Below are positions 1-7,915 of a DNA stretch of 64,000 nt, in pieces. Below the pieces are notes generated by a model. That model was not told the origin of the DNA. It made no database searches and saw only the letters and a program-made list of their open reading frames with translations. This DNA comes from an unidentified eubacterium SCB49 (GTDB lineage: Bacteria > Bacteroidota > Bacteroidia > Flavobacteriales > Flavobacteriaceae), in NCBI GenBank assembly GCA_000170815.1, contig ABCO01000004.1, forward strand, positions 1 through 64,000. The letters run 5' to 3'. How positions within the stretch are numbered: position 1 is the stretch's first letter; every line of letters begins with the position of its first letter. Made by a program: the position numbers and the translations under genes.

Positions 1-527
1 TCATAATACCCACTTAAATGCTTATACATAACCTCTAAATCTACAGCAGACGATAAACCTAAAGAAGGAACAAGTCGATCTATTTTTTCTTCTGGCTTCC
101 CTTTAAATCCAGGGATTCCTACATCATCAAACTGTAACATTTTTTCGGTTTTAATATTTCGAGCATCTACTGCTAAATTACCTGTAAGACTAGTTCCCAG
201 TCTCACTTCAGCAAGTTCATTGACCATTTCATTAAGTCTCACAATTAATTCTCCTTGCAAATAAGATGTTTCAGAAACAATAACACGTTTTGGAATATAC
301 ATTATTGAAGACACCAAAATGGTATCATTTAGCTTAGCAGAAATAGTAAAATCGCCTTTTTCATTAGTAACCACACTTTCTTCTGAAGATTGATTGATCA
401 CATGAATTCCCTCTACATCTGTTGTATTTGTGATCTGTCCTTTTAGCACTTTGTTTTGCGAAAAAACGGTCCCAACCATAAAGAAGAATAGTACTATAAA
501 AAACAGTTTATTCTTTGGCTGAGGCAT
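1..527 (-). CDS. Secreted carboxypeptidase-regulatory-like domain protein, 3' end cut by window
   Basis: The reading frame starts at ATG 527-525 on the minus strand and stays open for 175 codons to the window edge, so the C-terminus is missing. It opens with a hydrophobic signal peptide ending in FSQ. A carboxypeptidase-regulatory-like beta domain follows (LKGQITNTTDVEGIHVIN, then a TNEKGDFTI stretch and DTILVSS). This domain is common in Bacteroidota envelope proteins and TonB-dependent receptors. The N-terminal half closely resembles the next two genes upstream (508-1296 and 1289-2107). Its start lies 20 nt inside the end of the upstream gene, so the three are probably co-transcribed and translationally coupled. 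The function is unknown; a periplasmic or outer-membrane location is inferred from the signal peptide. Confidence 0.75.
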   Translation of the reverse strand, partial: MPQPKNKLFFIVLFFFMVGTVFSQNKVLKGQITNTTDVEGIHVINQSSEESVVTNEKGDFTISAKLNDTILVSSIMYIPKRVIVSETSYLQGELIVRLNEMVNELAEVRLGTSLTGNLAVDARNIKTEKMLQFDDVGIPGFKGKPEEKIDRLVPSLGLSSAVDLEVMYKHLSGYY

Positions 528-1296
528 TATAAAGTTTTGCTTTTTCACTTATTAACTGAGTCAAGTTCATTTCATTCTCTTCATCCAAAAAATCATCTGG
601 CACCCCTTCTTCAACTAAAAAGTAGAGAAAATCTTCTGCCGAATCTATAGGAATATTAAAATAGGATTGAAGGTCATTTTTAGTGAATTTGTCTTTTAAA
701 AAATACCTAACTATATCTTTGGGTAATTTTGGGAGTTCTTCTGTTTTTTTTCTTTTTAAAAAATTTACCACTGCTGGAATGATCATTTGTAGTTTTACAC
801 CGTCATTTTGTTGTTGCCCATTAAAAAAAGCATCGTGGGCTTTATTACCCATAATTGAAGAGAATTTATCTTGCGTAAACTCATATTCAAACTCCATCTT
901 CTCCCAAGACATATCATTTTTAAGACCTTCTTCTACCTTATTCATTTGTTGGCGTTCTTCTTTTGAAAGTTGATCTCCAACCTTTACTTCATCAAGTTCA
1001 TTAATAACCTCTGTAAGTGTGATGACTAATGTTGCTTCGTTGTATGCTTTTTCAGACACAATAATTTGCTGAGGCACATACACAATAGAAGAGACCAAAA
1101 GCGTGTCATTTACTTTGGCTTTTATCTTAAATGTACCATCATTATGTGTTACCGAGTTATGACGGGAAGATTGATTACGAATATGGATTCCAGCTACATC
1201 TGTGGCATTAGTGATGCTTCCTTTCAATTCTTTTTCTTGAGCAAAAGAAGCGGTACTTGCTACCAGTAGTACAAAGAGTATTTTTAAATTATTCAT
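508..1296 (-). CDS. Secreted carboxypeptidase-regulatory-like domain protein (middle paralogue)
   Basis: A 262-residue protein with signal peptide MNNLKILFVLLVASTASFAQ and a regulatory-like beta domain at about residues 22-100 (LKGSITNATDVAGIHI, DGTFKIKAKVNDT). An acidic, mostly helical C-terminal region shares the motif WEKMEFEYEFTQDKFSS with its upstream paralogue (YETMEFDYEFTPDKWSS). The frame is open further upstream to 1350, but ATG 1296 is preferred because the signal peptide starts there and because it gives an 8-nt stop/start overlap with the upstream gene. The end overlaps the next gene by 20 nt. The C-terminal region is not recognised as any enzyme. Confidence 0.8.
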   Translation of the reverse strand: MNNLKILFVLLVASTASFAQEKELKGSITNATDVAGIHIRNQSSRHNSVTHNDGTFKIKAKVNDTLLVSSIVYVPQQIIVSEKAYNEATLVITLTEVINELDEVKVGDQLSKEERQQMNKVEEGLKNDMSWEKMEFEYEFTQDKFSSIMGNKAHDAFFNGQQQNDGVKLQMIIPAVVNFLKRKKTEELPKLPKDIVRYFLKDKFTKNDLQSYFNIPIDSAEDFLYFLVEEGVPDDFLDEENEMNLTQLISEKAKLYNASAKE

Positions 1297-2107
1297 CAAT
1301 TTGCTTGCGGTATGCATCTGCACTCTCTTGTAAAAAAGCAAGTAATACAAGTTGGTTTTTATCTAGCAGTAAATCATCTGTTAGACCATTATCTTCAGCA
1401 AAAAATAAAAAATCATCTTCTTTACCTTCGGGTATTATAAATGCCTCTCTCAATTCTTGGTGCGTAAATCGTTCTCTAATGCCTTGAACATTTCTATTAG
1501 GATCACGAGGTTTTAACGCAAATGACCTACTTGCTTTTTTATTAAAAATGATATCAGCTATTAAACTTAAACCACCCATTAAATTAGCTCCATATTGTTC
1601 CTGCCCGTTATAAAAAGCACTTTCAGCAAAATTACCAGGTATTGAAGACCATTTATCTGGTGTAAACTCATAATCAAACTCCATAGTCTCATAAGACAAA
1701 TCCCACTCTGTATCTAAATCTACCGTTTTTATACTTCCAACATCTACTACTAAATTACCCGTAAGATCATACTTTCTAACAGTTACTTCTGTTAGCTGAT
1801 TTACGACAGGGTTTAAGTAAATACCTAATTCTTTCTTATCAATTGTACGCTGATCAATAGTGAGTTTAAAAGTTGCATATTGGATTGCAGAAACTACAAT
1901 CACATCATTGAACGCAACCGCTAGCTTAAACTGGCCTTCTTCATCGGTAATCACACCTCGATTAGACGAGCTATTATAGATTGTTACACCTTCAATATCA
2001 CTCTCTGAAGGAGCCGTAATACGCCCTTCAACTACAAAGCGCTCTAATTCTTGTGCCTGAAGCACAAAAGTTGAAATACAAAAGAAAAAAAGTAATAGTT
2101 GTTTCAT
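1289..2107 (-). CDS. Secreted carboxypeptidase-regulatory-like domain protein (first of three paralogues)
   Basis: A 272-residue protein that probably heads a three-gene operon. The signal peptide ends near LQAQE. The regulatory-like domain spans about residues 24-110 (VEGRITAPSESDIEGVTIYN, DEEGQFKLAVAFND). It contains SLTGNL-like wording also found in the cut-off third gene (here DLTGNLVVDVGSIKT). The C-terminal part carries the shared FDYEFTPDKWSS motif and an acidic tail. Tandem paralogues of this kind suggest local duplication. I see no clear TAnnTTTG promoter on the minus strand in the first 100 nt upstream. Function unknown. Confidence 0.8.
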   Translation of the reverse strand: MKQLLLFFFCISTFVLQAQELERFVVEGRITAPSESDIEGVTIYNSSSNRGVITDEEGQFKLAVAFNDVIVVSAIQYATFKLTIDQRTIDKKELGIYLNPVVNQLTEVTVRKYDLTGNLVVDVGSIKTVDLDTEWDLSYETMEFDYEFTPDKWSSIPGNFAESAFYNGQEQYGANLMGGLSLIADIIFNKKASRSFALKPRDPNRNVQGIRERFTHQELREAFIIPEGKEDDFLFFAEDNGLTDDLLLDKNQLVLLAFLQESADAYRKQIDE

Positions 2108-2424
2108 ACTAATAAAGGTAAAGAAATGGTTGGTGATTTACTAAAAAAGCAAGCACTTTTATGCTTTTATAAATGACGCAAAAAATACAGCTATGTTGCA
2201 TAACTCAATAATATCTAACATAATCTAACTAATAAATCGCTAACAAAAACAGCCAAACAGTATCCTTAAACACATAAACCTTCATTAATCTTACATTTTT
2301 GTCTCTTTATAGAAAACCAAGTGATTTTAAGACTCTTTTATATATTAACCCGCCCTACAAACACGCCCTGGTATTATCTTTGCCATTCAAAATTGAAATA
2401 TTAACGTAAATCCTTTTTTAAATA
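2108..2424. other. Intergenic region between divergent genes
   Basis: 317 bp of AT-rich DNA between the divergent starts at 2107 and 2425. The only element I can support is the TATCTTTG promoter at 2375-2382 facing right. No convincing small gene or RNA was seen. Confidence 0.6.
2375..2382 (+). promoter_or_regulatory. Bacteroidota -7 element (TATCTTTG)
   Basis: A perfect TAnnTTTG match 42 nt before ATG 2425. No TTG is seen at the usual -33 spacing, so the call rests on the -7 element alone. Confidence 0.5.
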
Positions 2425-3147
2425 ATGAATACATTAAAACAATTATTACTAGTCGTTATATTATTTGCAACCACAGGTGCTATGGCACAAGAAGTTGTAA
2501 CCGAGGGAAAGACTTATCTTGTAAAAGACAGCAAAATATTTTCTGAAGGAAAAGACATTACCACATCACTTACAGATATACAAAAAACAGCCATTTTTGA
2601 TCAAGCAAAAAAGGCCGCAGAACTTTTGAAAGAAAAGCAAAACAATCTTGACCTAGCCGAAAAAGCTAAACTAGAAGAAATAAACACAGCTAAACAAGAG
2701 GTGCTAGAAGCTGAGAAAGCCAAAGAAGAAGCTGAAAATAAAATGAAAGCGCTAGAAGCTGAAAAAGCTGCAAAAATAAAAGATGCTGAAAAAGAAGCAG
2801 AAGCAGCGCAAAAGGCACTAGAGAAAGAAGAGAAAAAGCTGGAGAAAGCTGAAAAAGAAAAGGAGAAGGAATTAAAAAAAATAGAGAAAGCTGAAAAGAA
2901 AGCTGAGAAAGAACGTAAAGCAATTGAAAAAGAAGTAGCTAAAGCTGAAAAACTAGAAAAGAAGTTAAATGATGCTAAAGAAGATTTAAAAAAAGCAGAA
3001 AATAAGCTTGACGTTCAAACAAAAAAATACGAAAAACTAGATCGTGACGGTAAACTATCTCCAAACGACCATGAAAAATGGAAGAAAAAACTTAATGGTT
3101 TAAAAGATAAAGTAGCAAAACAAGAAAAGAAAGTCAACAAGTTTTAA
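2425..3147 (+). CDS. Secreted Lys/Glu/Ala-rich coiled-coil protein
   Basis: A 240-residue protein with a signal peptide ending at about residue 22 (TGAMAQ). A short globular stretch (to about residue 60) precedes a long charged region, about residues 63-200, built of AEKAKEEAENK- and EKAEKEKEKE-like repeats; this is a classic continuous coiled coil. The C-terminal segment (DRDGKLSPNDHEKWKKKLN) contains an EF-hand-like DxDGxLS loop, which could be coincidence. It stands alone with its own promoter (2375-2382) and terminator (3184-3223). A periplasmic structural or spacer role is a guess; no family is recognised. Confidence 0.75.
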   Translation: MNTLKQLLLVVILFATTGAMAQEVVTEGKTYLVKDSKIFSEGKDITTSLTDIQKTAIFDQAKKAAELLKEKQNNLDLAEKAKLEEINTAKQEVLEAEKAKEEAENKMKALEAEKAAKIKDAEKEAEAAQKALEKEEKKLEKAEKEKEKELKKIEKAEKKAEKERKAIEKEVAKAEKLEKKLNDAKEDLKKAENKLDVQTKKYEKLDRDGKLSPNDHEKWKKKLNGLKDKVAKQEKKVNKF

Positions 3148-3183
3148 AATATCATTTAGAGATAATAATTACTCTCTTATATT

Positions 3184-3223
3184 AAAGTGTCGCAATAGAA
3201 AACAAATCTATTTGCGGCACTTT
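3184..3223 (+). terminator. Rho-independent terminator
   Basis: AAAGTGTCGCAATAGA pairs with TCTATTTGCGGCACTTT around a 7-nt loop with two mismatches, and ends in T residues. It lies 36 nt after the coiled-coil gene. Confidence 0.75.
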
Positions 3224-3301
3224 TACGTTTTACACAATTTATTTGAAAAGGCTGAGCAAGTTTAAGAAGTGTTGTGTACTTTTAAGTTTTAATAAAATTA
3301 T

Positions 3302-3994
3302 ATGAAAAACATAATTGTCGCTAGCACATCTACCATTCACGGAAGCTCATATCTAGAGTATCTTACAGAAGAAGTAACCTTGCTTTATAAAAACTGCACC
3401 GAAATCATTTTTATTCCATATGCAAGACCTGGCGGAATATCTCACGATACTTACACAGAAATAGCTGCAAAGTTTTTTCAGAAAATCAATATAAAAGTAA
3501 CTGGACTGCACACTTTTGAAAACCCAACAAATGCCATTAAAGAAGCAAAAGGGGTTTTTACAGGAGGAGGAAACACCTTTTTATTAGTAAAAATGCTTTA
3601 TAAAAATGACGTAATCCAACCTTTACGCGAAGCTATACTAGAAGGTCTTCCTTATTTAGGCACAAGTGCTGGCAGCAACATTTGCGGCCCTTCTATGCAA
3701 ACAACAAACGATATGCCTATTGTGTACCCACCCTCTTTTAAAACTATGGGAGTGATACCTTACAATATTAACGCACACTATCTAGATCCAGACCCTACAT
3801 CTAAGCATATGGGGGAAACAAGAGAAACACGCATCAAAGAATTTCACACACAAAACACAGTACCAGTTCTTGGATTACGAGAAGGAAGTTGGTTACGAGT
3901 TCATGGAGATACCATAGAATTAAAAGGCGAACACACTGCTCGATTATTTGAGCAAGACAAAGCCCCCATAGAAATTAAAAGCGGGCAGCTCTAA
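3302..3994 (+). CDS. pepE: Peptidase E (dipeptidase E), family S51
   Basis: A 230-residue cytoplasmic serine peptidase of the class I glutamine amidotransferase-like fold. Known PepE enzymes hydrolyse Asp-Xaa dipeptides. The nucleophile motif GTSAGSN is at residues 120-126 with Ser122 as catalytic serine, and FTGGGN at 86-91 is the usual glycine loop before it. Length matches the family (about 230). No signal peptide. The end overlaps the convergent GNAT gene by 4 nt. The gene stands alone after a terminator, so it is likely monocistronic; the nearest -7-like sequence is imperfect. Confidence 0.9.
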   Translation: MKNIIVASTSTIHGSSYLEYLTEEVTLLYKNCTEIIFIPYARPGGISHDTYTEIAAKFFQKINIKVTGLHTFENPTNAIKEAKGVFTGGGNTFLLVKMLYKNDVIQPLREAILEGLPYLGTSAGSNICGPSMQTTNDMPIVYPPSFKTMGVIPYNINAHYLDPDPTSKHMGETRETRIKEFHTQNTVPVLGLREGSWLRVHGDTIELKGEHTARLFEQDKAPIEIKSGQL

Positions 3995-4425
3995 AACTCT
4001 TTAACCATATGATAGCCTTTACTCACAAAACCTTCATTATAATAAAACTTGTGAGATGGAAAATTATGCACAAATGTGTTTAACTCAACCCAAAGGCATC
4101 CTTTATTTTGAGCGTAAACATACACCCACTCCATCATCTTTTTACCGAGCCCTTTACCTTGATAACCAGCGGTAATAATCACGTGATCTACCTCTACACT
4201 TTTCCCAGCATAGTGTCTTGTCATGAACCACATACCGCAAGCACCTATTAATTTATCGCCATCATAAAGCCCTACACATTCATAATTTTGAGAAGCCATT
4301 TCAAGTACCCGCTCTTTCCTTGTAGCTTCGGAAATGTTAGCACTCCCTAATTCTTCTAGCAATGGTACAATGGTTAATATTTCCGAAGCCGGAATAATAG
4401 CAAAAGTAAAGGTGTCTTCTGTCAA
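3991..4425 (-). CDS. GNAT family N-acetyltransferase
   Basis: A 144-residue single-domain acetyltransferase. The acetyl-CoA pyrophosphate-binding motif A is QGKGLGKK (Q89-G90-x-G92-x-G94), preceded by the strand VEVDHVIITAGY, as in the Q/RxxGxG/A signature. A tyrosine-rich C-terminal strand (HKFYYNEGF) matches motif B. The substrate cannot be told from sequence. It is convergent with pepE (4-nt overlap) and divergent from the VanY-type gene, only 35 nt away, so both promoters must share or overlap that gap. Two copies of the ATTTCCGAAG decamer fall inside this gene (4326-4335 and 4379-4388). Confidence 0.85.
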   Translation of the reverse strand: MTEDTFTFAIIPASEILTIVPLLEELGSANISEATRKERVLEMASQNYECVGLYDGDKLIGACGMWFMTRHYAGKSVEVDHVIITAGYQGKGLGKKMMEWVYVYAQNKGCLWVELNTFVHNFPSHKFYYNEGFVSKGYHMVKEF

Positions 4426-4460
4426 AATAATGGTATTTTTATTTCGTTACAAGATACACA

Positions 4461-5201
4461 ATGAAGAGAAAACAATTTTTAAAAATATGCACAATTGCTG
4501 GTGTAGGAATACTCACAGCACCTCATATCTCGTTTAAACCTAATAATCAAGAGTTTGACAAAAATTTTTTAATTGGAAAAAGCAACTATGAGTTTAAAGG
4601 TCCTTCTTGGAAAATGGAACAAGAAACTTACGCTCAGTTTTTATCTATGAAAAAAGCAGCAAAAAGTGCAGGTTTTAACATAGAGGTTGTTTCTGCCTAC
4701 AGAAGTTTTGAACGTCAAAAACAGATTTTTGAAGGTAAATACAAACGTTTTACCAAAGCTGGATTAGCACCTTTAAAAGCTATAGAAAAAATAATAGAAT
4801 ACTCAACTATACCTGGAACATCTCGTCACCATTGGGGTACAGACATAGACATTATAGACGCAAATGGCAGCCCAAGACCTTCTAGTGTATTACAAGCAAA
4901 ACACTTTCATGGTTCTGGACCTTTTTGTAAATTAAAAGAATGGCTCAACAAAAACGCAGCTAATTTTGGGTTTTATGAGGTGTACACGGATAATGCTAAT
5001 CGCAAAGGTTTTAAATACGAGCCATGGCATTTTAGCTACGCACCAGTATCTAAGCAGTTATTAACTGACTATCGAAAACTAGACGTAAAACAAATTTTAC
5101 TCGAAGAAAAATTACTCGGAGCTGAATATTTTACTGATGCTTTTATATTAAAATATAGAACAGAAAACATACTCGATATTAATCCAGAGTTAATAGTTTA
5201 A
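4461..5201 (+). CDS. D-alanyl-D-alanine carboxypeptidase, VanY/LdcB type (M15B)
   Basis: A 246-residue exported zinc peptidase that trims peptidoglycan stem peptides. The N-terminus MKRKQFLKICTIAGVG resembles a Tat signal with KR in place of the twin arginine, followed by a hydrophobic stretch. The M15 zinc motif SxHxxGxxxD appears as S121-R-H123-HWG126-T-D-I-D130, and the third ligand lies in EPWHF (His190). The YRSFERQ motif (near residue 80) is also typical. It is not clear from sequence whether it is a DD- or LD-carboxypeptidase. Confidence 0.85.
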   Translation: MKRKQFLKICTIAGVGILTAPHISFKPNNQEFDKNFLIGKSNYEFKGPSWKMEQETYAQFLSMKKAAKSAGFNIEVVSAYRSFERQKQIFEGKYKRFTKAGLAPLKAIEKIIEYSTIPGTSRHHWGTDIDIIDANGSPRPSSVLQAKHFHGSGPFCKLKEWLNKNAANFGFYEVYTDNANRKGFKYEPWHFSYAPVSKQLLTDYRKLDVKQILLEEKLLGAEYFTDAFILKYRTENILDINPELIV

Positions 5202-5265
5202 ATTTTAGTCTGGATTATTAGTAAAATTAATACGAGAAACCTTAACTAAAAATTTAAAACAAGGA

Positions 5266-5324
5266 ATGTTTTCGATTTCCAAGAAAACACACCATAATTA
5301 AACGAATGGATGTTTTCGATTTCC
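5266..5324 (+). repeat. Two direct copies of a 15-bp box ahead of gpmI
   Basis: ATGTTTTCGATTTCC occurs at 5266-5280 and again, identical, at 5310-5324 (44 bp apart). The second copy ends 13 nt before the gpmI -7 element, where a -33 element or an activator site would sit. The related TTCGATTTC sequence recurs before purK (45750-45782). Confidence 0.7.
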
Positions 5325-5337
5325 TTATCAAACCCCT

Positions 5338-5345
5338 TATATTTG
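5338..5345 (+). promoter_or_regulatory. gpmI -7 element (TATATTTG)
   Basis: A perfect TAnnTTTG whose final G is only 4 nt before ATG 5350. Transcription would then start at or next to the start codon, giving a leaderless or nearly leaderless mRNA. Confidence 0.6.
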
Positions 5346-5349
5346 TTAT

Positions 5350-6864
5350 ATGAACAAAAAAGCCCTCCTATTAATTCTTGATGGCTACGGCATCACTCAA
5401 GATGAAAACGTATCTGCAGTTGCGCAAGCAAACACTCCATTTATAGACTCATTATTCAAAGAATATCCACACGCAGAACTCCTCACTCATGGGCAGCATG
5501 TAGGCTTACCCGAAGGCCAAATGGGAAATAGTGAAGTAGGTCACATGAATCTAGGAGCCGGTCGTATTGTATATCAAGACCTTGCTAAAATTAATTTAGC
5601 GATTAAAAACAACACTTTAAAAGACGAGAAAGTACTTAAAGAAGCTTTTTCTCACGCCAAAGAAACAGGAAAAAAAGTACATCTTCTGGGCTTAGTTTCT
5701 GATGGTGGTGTACATTCTCACATAAGTCATATTAAAGGATTACTAACCGCAGCAAACGATTACGGTCTTGATAATGTTTTTGTGCACGCCTTTACAGATG
5801 GTCGTGATGTAGACCCTAAATCTGGAGCAAAGCACATTTCGGCATTACAAAAACACATGGCAGAAACCACAGGTCAGATTGCCTCTGTAATAGGGCGTTA
5901 CTTTGCTATGGACCGTGATAAAAGATGGGAACGCGTGCAAAAAACGTATGACCTTTTAGTCTTCGGAAAAGGGCAGTCTTCAGAAAATTTGGTGCAAAGC
6001 ATTGAAGATAGTTATAACGCTGGTGTTACAGATGAGTTTATAGAGCCTATAGTTGCAACAAAAAATGGTAACCCAATTGCTAAAATAGAAAAAGACGATA
6101 TTGTTATTTTCTTCAATTTTAGAACAGACAGAGGTCGCCAACTCACAGAAGCATTAACGCAAGAAAATTTTGAAGACTTCGGGATGCACACCATCCCATT
6201 GCACTATGTGACACTCACGAACTATAGTGCTTCTTATAAAAATATTCGTGTCGTTTATGACAAAAATAATATTGAAGATACACTTGGAGAGGTTTTAGAG
6301 CGTAACAACAAAACACAAATACGCATTGCAGAAACTGAAAAATACCCACACGTAACATTCTTCTTTAATGGGGGTCGTGAAAAACCATTTAATGGCGAAA
6401 AACGCATTTTATGTCCTTCACCTAAAGTAGCGACATACGACCTAAAACCTGAGATGAGTGCTTTTGAAATAAAAGATAAAATTATCCCAGAAATAGAAAA
6501 TGAAACTGCCGATTTCATCTGTCTCAATTTTGCCAATCCAGATATGGTAGGCCATACAGGTGTTATGAGTGCCGCAATTAAAGCGTGTGAAACTGTAGAT
6601 ACTTGTTCAAAATATATTATTGAAGCGGCACTAAAACACGGTTACACAACGTTAGTTATTGCAGACCACGGAAACAGCGAGACAATGAGAAACCCTGACG
6701 GTTCTCCTAATACTGCACATACAACAAACCCAGTACCTTTAATTCTTGTAGACAAAGACATTAAACATATTAACAACGGGATTTTAGGTGACATCGCTCC
6801 CACTATTCTTGATCTACTTGAAGTAGAAAAACCAGCAGCGATGACACAAAACTCATTACTATAA
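5350..6864 (+). CDS. gpmI: 2,3-bisphosphoglycerate-independent phosphoglycerate mutase
   Basis: A 504-residue cytoplasmic, metal-dependent enzyme that interconverts 3- and 2-phosphoglycerate in glycolysis and gluconeogenesis. The N-terminal LILDGYG metal motif and MGNSEVGHMNLGAG are present, with the phosphorylated serine at Ser61. FTDGRDVDPKSG and GRYFAMDRDKRWER are family signatures, and the C-terminal metal-binding motifs are NFANPDMVGHTG and IADHGNSETM. Length is normal (about 505-515). It is followed after 4 nt by a thioredoxin-like lipoprotein gene, so the two are probably co-transcribed. Confidence 0.97.
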   Translation: MNKKALLLILDGYGITQDENVSAVAQANTPFIDSLFKEYPHAELLTHGQHVGLPEGQMGNSEVGHMNLGAGRIVYQDLAKINLAIKNNTLKDEKVLKEAFSHAKETGKKVHLLGLVSDGGVHSHISHIKGLLTAANDYGLDNVFVHAFTDGRDVDPKSGAKHISALQKHMAETTGQIASVIGRYFAMDRDKRWERVQKTYDLLVFGKGQSSENLVQSIEDSYNAGVTDEFIEPIVATKNGNPIAKIEKDDIVIFFNFRTDRGRQLTEALTQENFEDFGMHTIPLHYVTLTNYSASYKNIRVVYDKNNIEDTLGEVLERNNKTQIRIAETEKYPHVTFFFNGGREKPFNGEKRILCPSPKVATYDLKPEMSAFEIKDKIIPEIENETADFICLNFANPDMVGHTGVMSAAIKACETVDTCSKYIIEAALKHGYTTLVIADHGNSETMRNPDGSPNTAHTTNPVPLILVDKDIKHINNGILGDIAPTILDLLEVEKPAAMTQNSLL

Positions 6865-6868
6865 CACT

Positions 6869-7468
6869 ATGAAGAAAATCGCATTACTTTGCATCACGCT
6901 TTCATTTTTAGCTTGTAACAATACCGAAAAGAAAGCAGAAGAAAACACAGAAGAAATCATTACAGAAGTAGAAGAAATTTCGGCAGAAGCAACTTTAAAC
7001 AAAATGATAGATGATCCTGAAAATGAAGGAGAAAAAATGCTTATTGGGAAAATTAATGAAAAAGGGCTAACTCAAGATGCCTTTGCCTGGTTTAAAGAAA
7101 CTGTCATAAAAGACGATCCAGATTTTAAGGTAACAGACGAGTTAAAAAAGCCTATTCAAGACTATGACATTACTGTTTTTATGGGTACTTGGTGCGAAGA
7201 TAGCCAACGTGAAGTTCCACATTTATTTACCATTTTAACCCTGGCAGATTATGATGTAAGCCGTTTAGAAATTTATGCCGTAGATCATGATAAAAAGACC
7301 CCAACAGGTGCCGAAGTAGGTAAAAACATTGAATATGTACCAACAATCATCCTATCAAAAGATGGGGAAGAAATAGGTAGAGTAGTAGAATCTACACAAG
7401 AAAGCTTAGAAAAAGATTTATTAAAAATCGTTACAGGGCAAGATTACAAGCACATATACGAAGAGTAA
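6869..7468 (+). CDS. Thioredoxin-like lipoprotein with a CxxS active site
   Basis: A 199-residue protein with a lipoprotein signal peptide (lipobox LSFLAC, Cys16), a Glu-rich linker and a thioredoxin-fold domain from about residue 70. The active-site position reads TWCEDSQ (Cys109-E-D-Ser112), so the second redox cysteine is serine; YVPTIIL supplies the cis-proline loop. Monothiol variants of this sort are frequent in Bacteroidota, and their partners are mostly unknown. It lies 4 nt after gpmI. A periplasmic, membrane-anchored location is inferred. Confidence 0.85.
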   Translation: MKKIALLCITLSFLACNNTEKKAEENTEEIITEVEEISAEATLNKMIDDPENEGEKMLIGKINEKGLTQDAFAWFKETVIKDDPDFKVTDELKKPIQDYDITVFMGTWCEDSQREVPHLFTILTLADYDVSRLEIYAVDHDKKTPTGAEVGKNIEYVPTIILSKDGEEIGRVVESTQESLEKDLLKIVTGQDYKHIYEE

Positions 7469-7482
7469 AACATTATTCTTTG

Positions 7483-7490
7483 TAATTTTG
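7483..7490 (+). promoter_or_regulatory. -7 element (TAATTTTG)
   Basis: A perfect TAnnTTTG 23 nt before the TTG start codon at 7514. No clear -33 TTG at standard spacing. Confidence 0.45.
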
Positions 7491-7513
7491 CCTTTTATAT
7501 AAACCATATTATT

Positions 7514-7912
7514 TTGAAAGAGACTTATAACATAGCCGTTGATTTTGACGGTACCATTGTAGAAGATGCGTATCCCAAGATAGGAAAACCTATGATTTTT
7601 GCTTTTGAAACATTAAAAGCATTACAATCTCGTGGTCATCGTCTTATTTTATGGACGTATCGTGACAAAGTAAGACTAGAAGAAGCTGTAGATTTTTGTA
7701 AAAAAAATGGCATTGTATTTTATGCCGTTAACAAAAGCTACCCTGAAGAAGTGTATACAGACTCAATAAGTAGAAAGATAAATGCAGATTATTTTATTGA
7801 CGATCGAAATATAGGTGGCCTAAAGCAATGGGGAGAAATCTACCAACAATTTATTGGTGAAGACAAAACACCAAAAACAACAACTAAAAAGAAAAACTGG
7901 TTCGGTTTTTAG
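7514..7912 (+). CDS. Small HAD-type hydrolase (BT0820 family)
   Basis: A 132-residue minimal haloacid-dehalogenase phosphatase. Motif I is VDFDGT with Asp10 as nucleophile and Asp12 as acid/base. ILWTYRD covers motif II, and FIDDRNIGG supplies the motif IV acidic pair. The sequence matches, from memory, the structurally characterised Bacteroides protein BT0820. The start is TTG at 7514; no ATG lies close upstream in frame, and motif I sits only ten residues in, which supports TTG. A Lys/Thr-rich tail ends the protein. map follows after 3 nt. The substrate is unknown. Confidence 0.88.
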   Translation: MKETYNIAVDFDGTIVEDAYPKIGKPMIFAFETLKALQSRGHRLILWTYRDKVRLEEAVDFCKKNGIVFYAVNKSYPEEVYTDSISRKINADYFIDDRNIGGLKQWGEIYQQFIGEDKTPKTTTKKKNWFGF

Positions 7913-7915
7913 ATT

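Noticed and set aside
2690..2923. Antisense leucine-rich frame in the coiled-coil gene
   Set aside because: It is the complement of Lys/Glu/Ala codons; such mirrors arise automatically.
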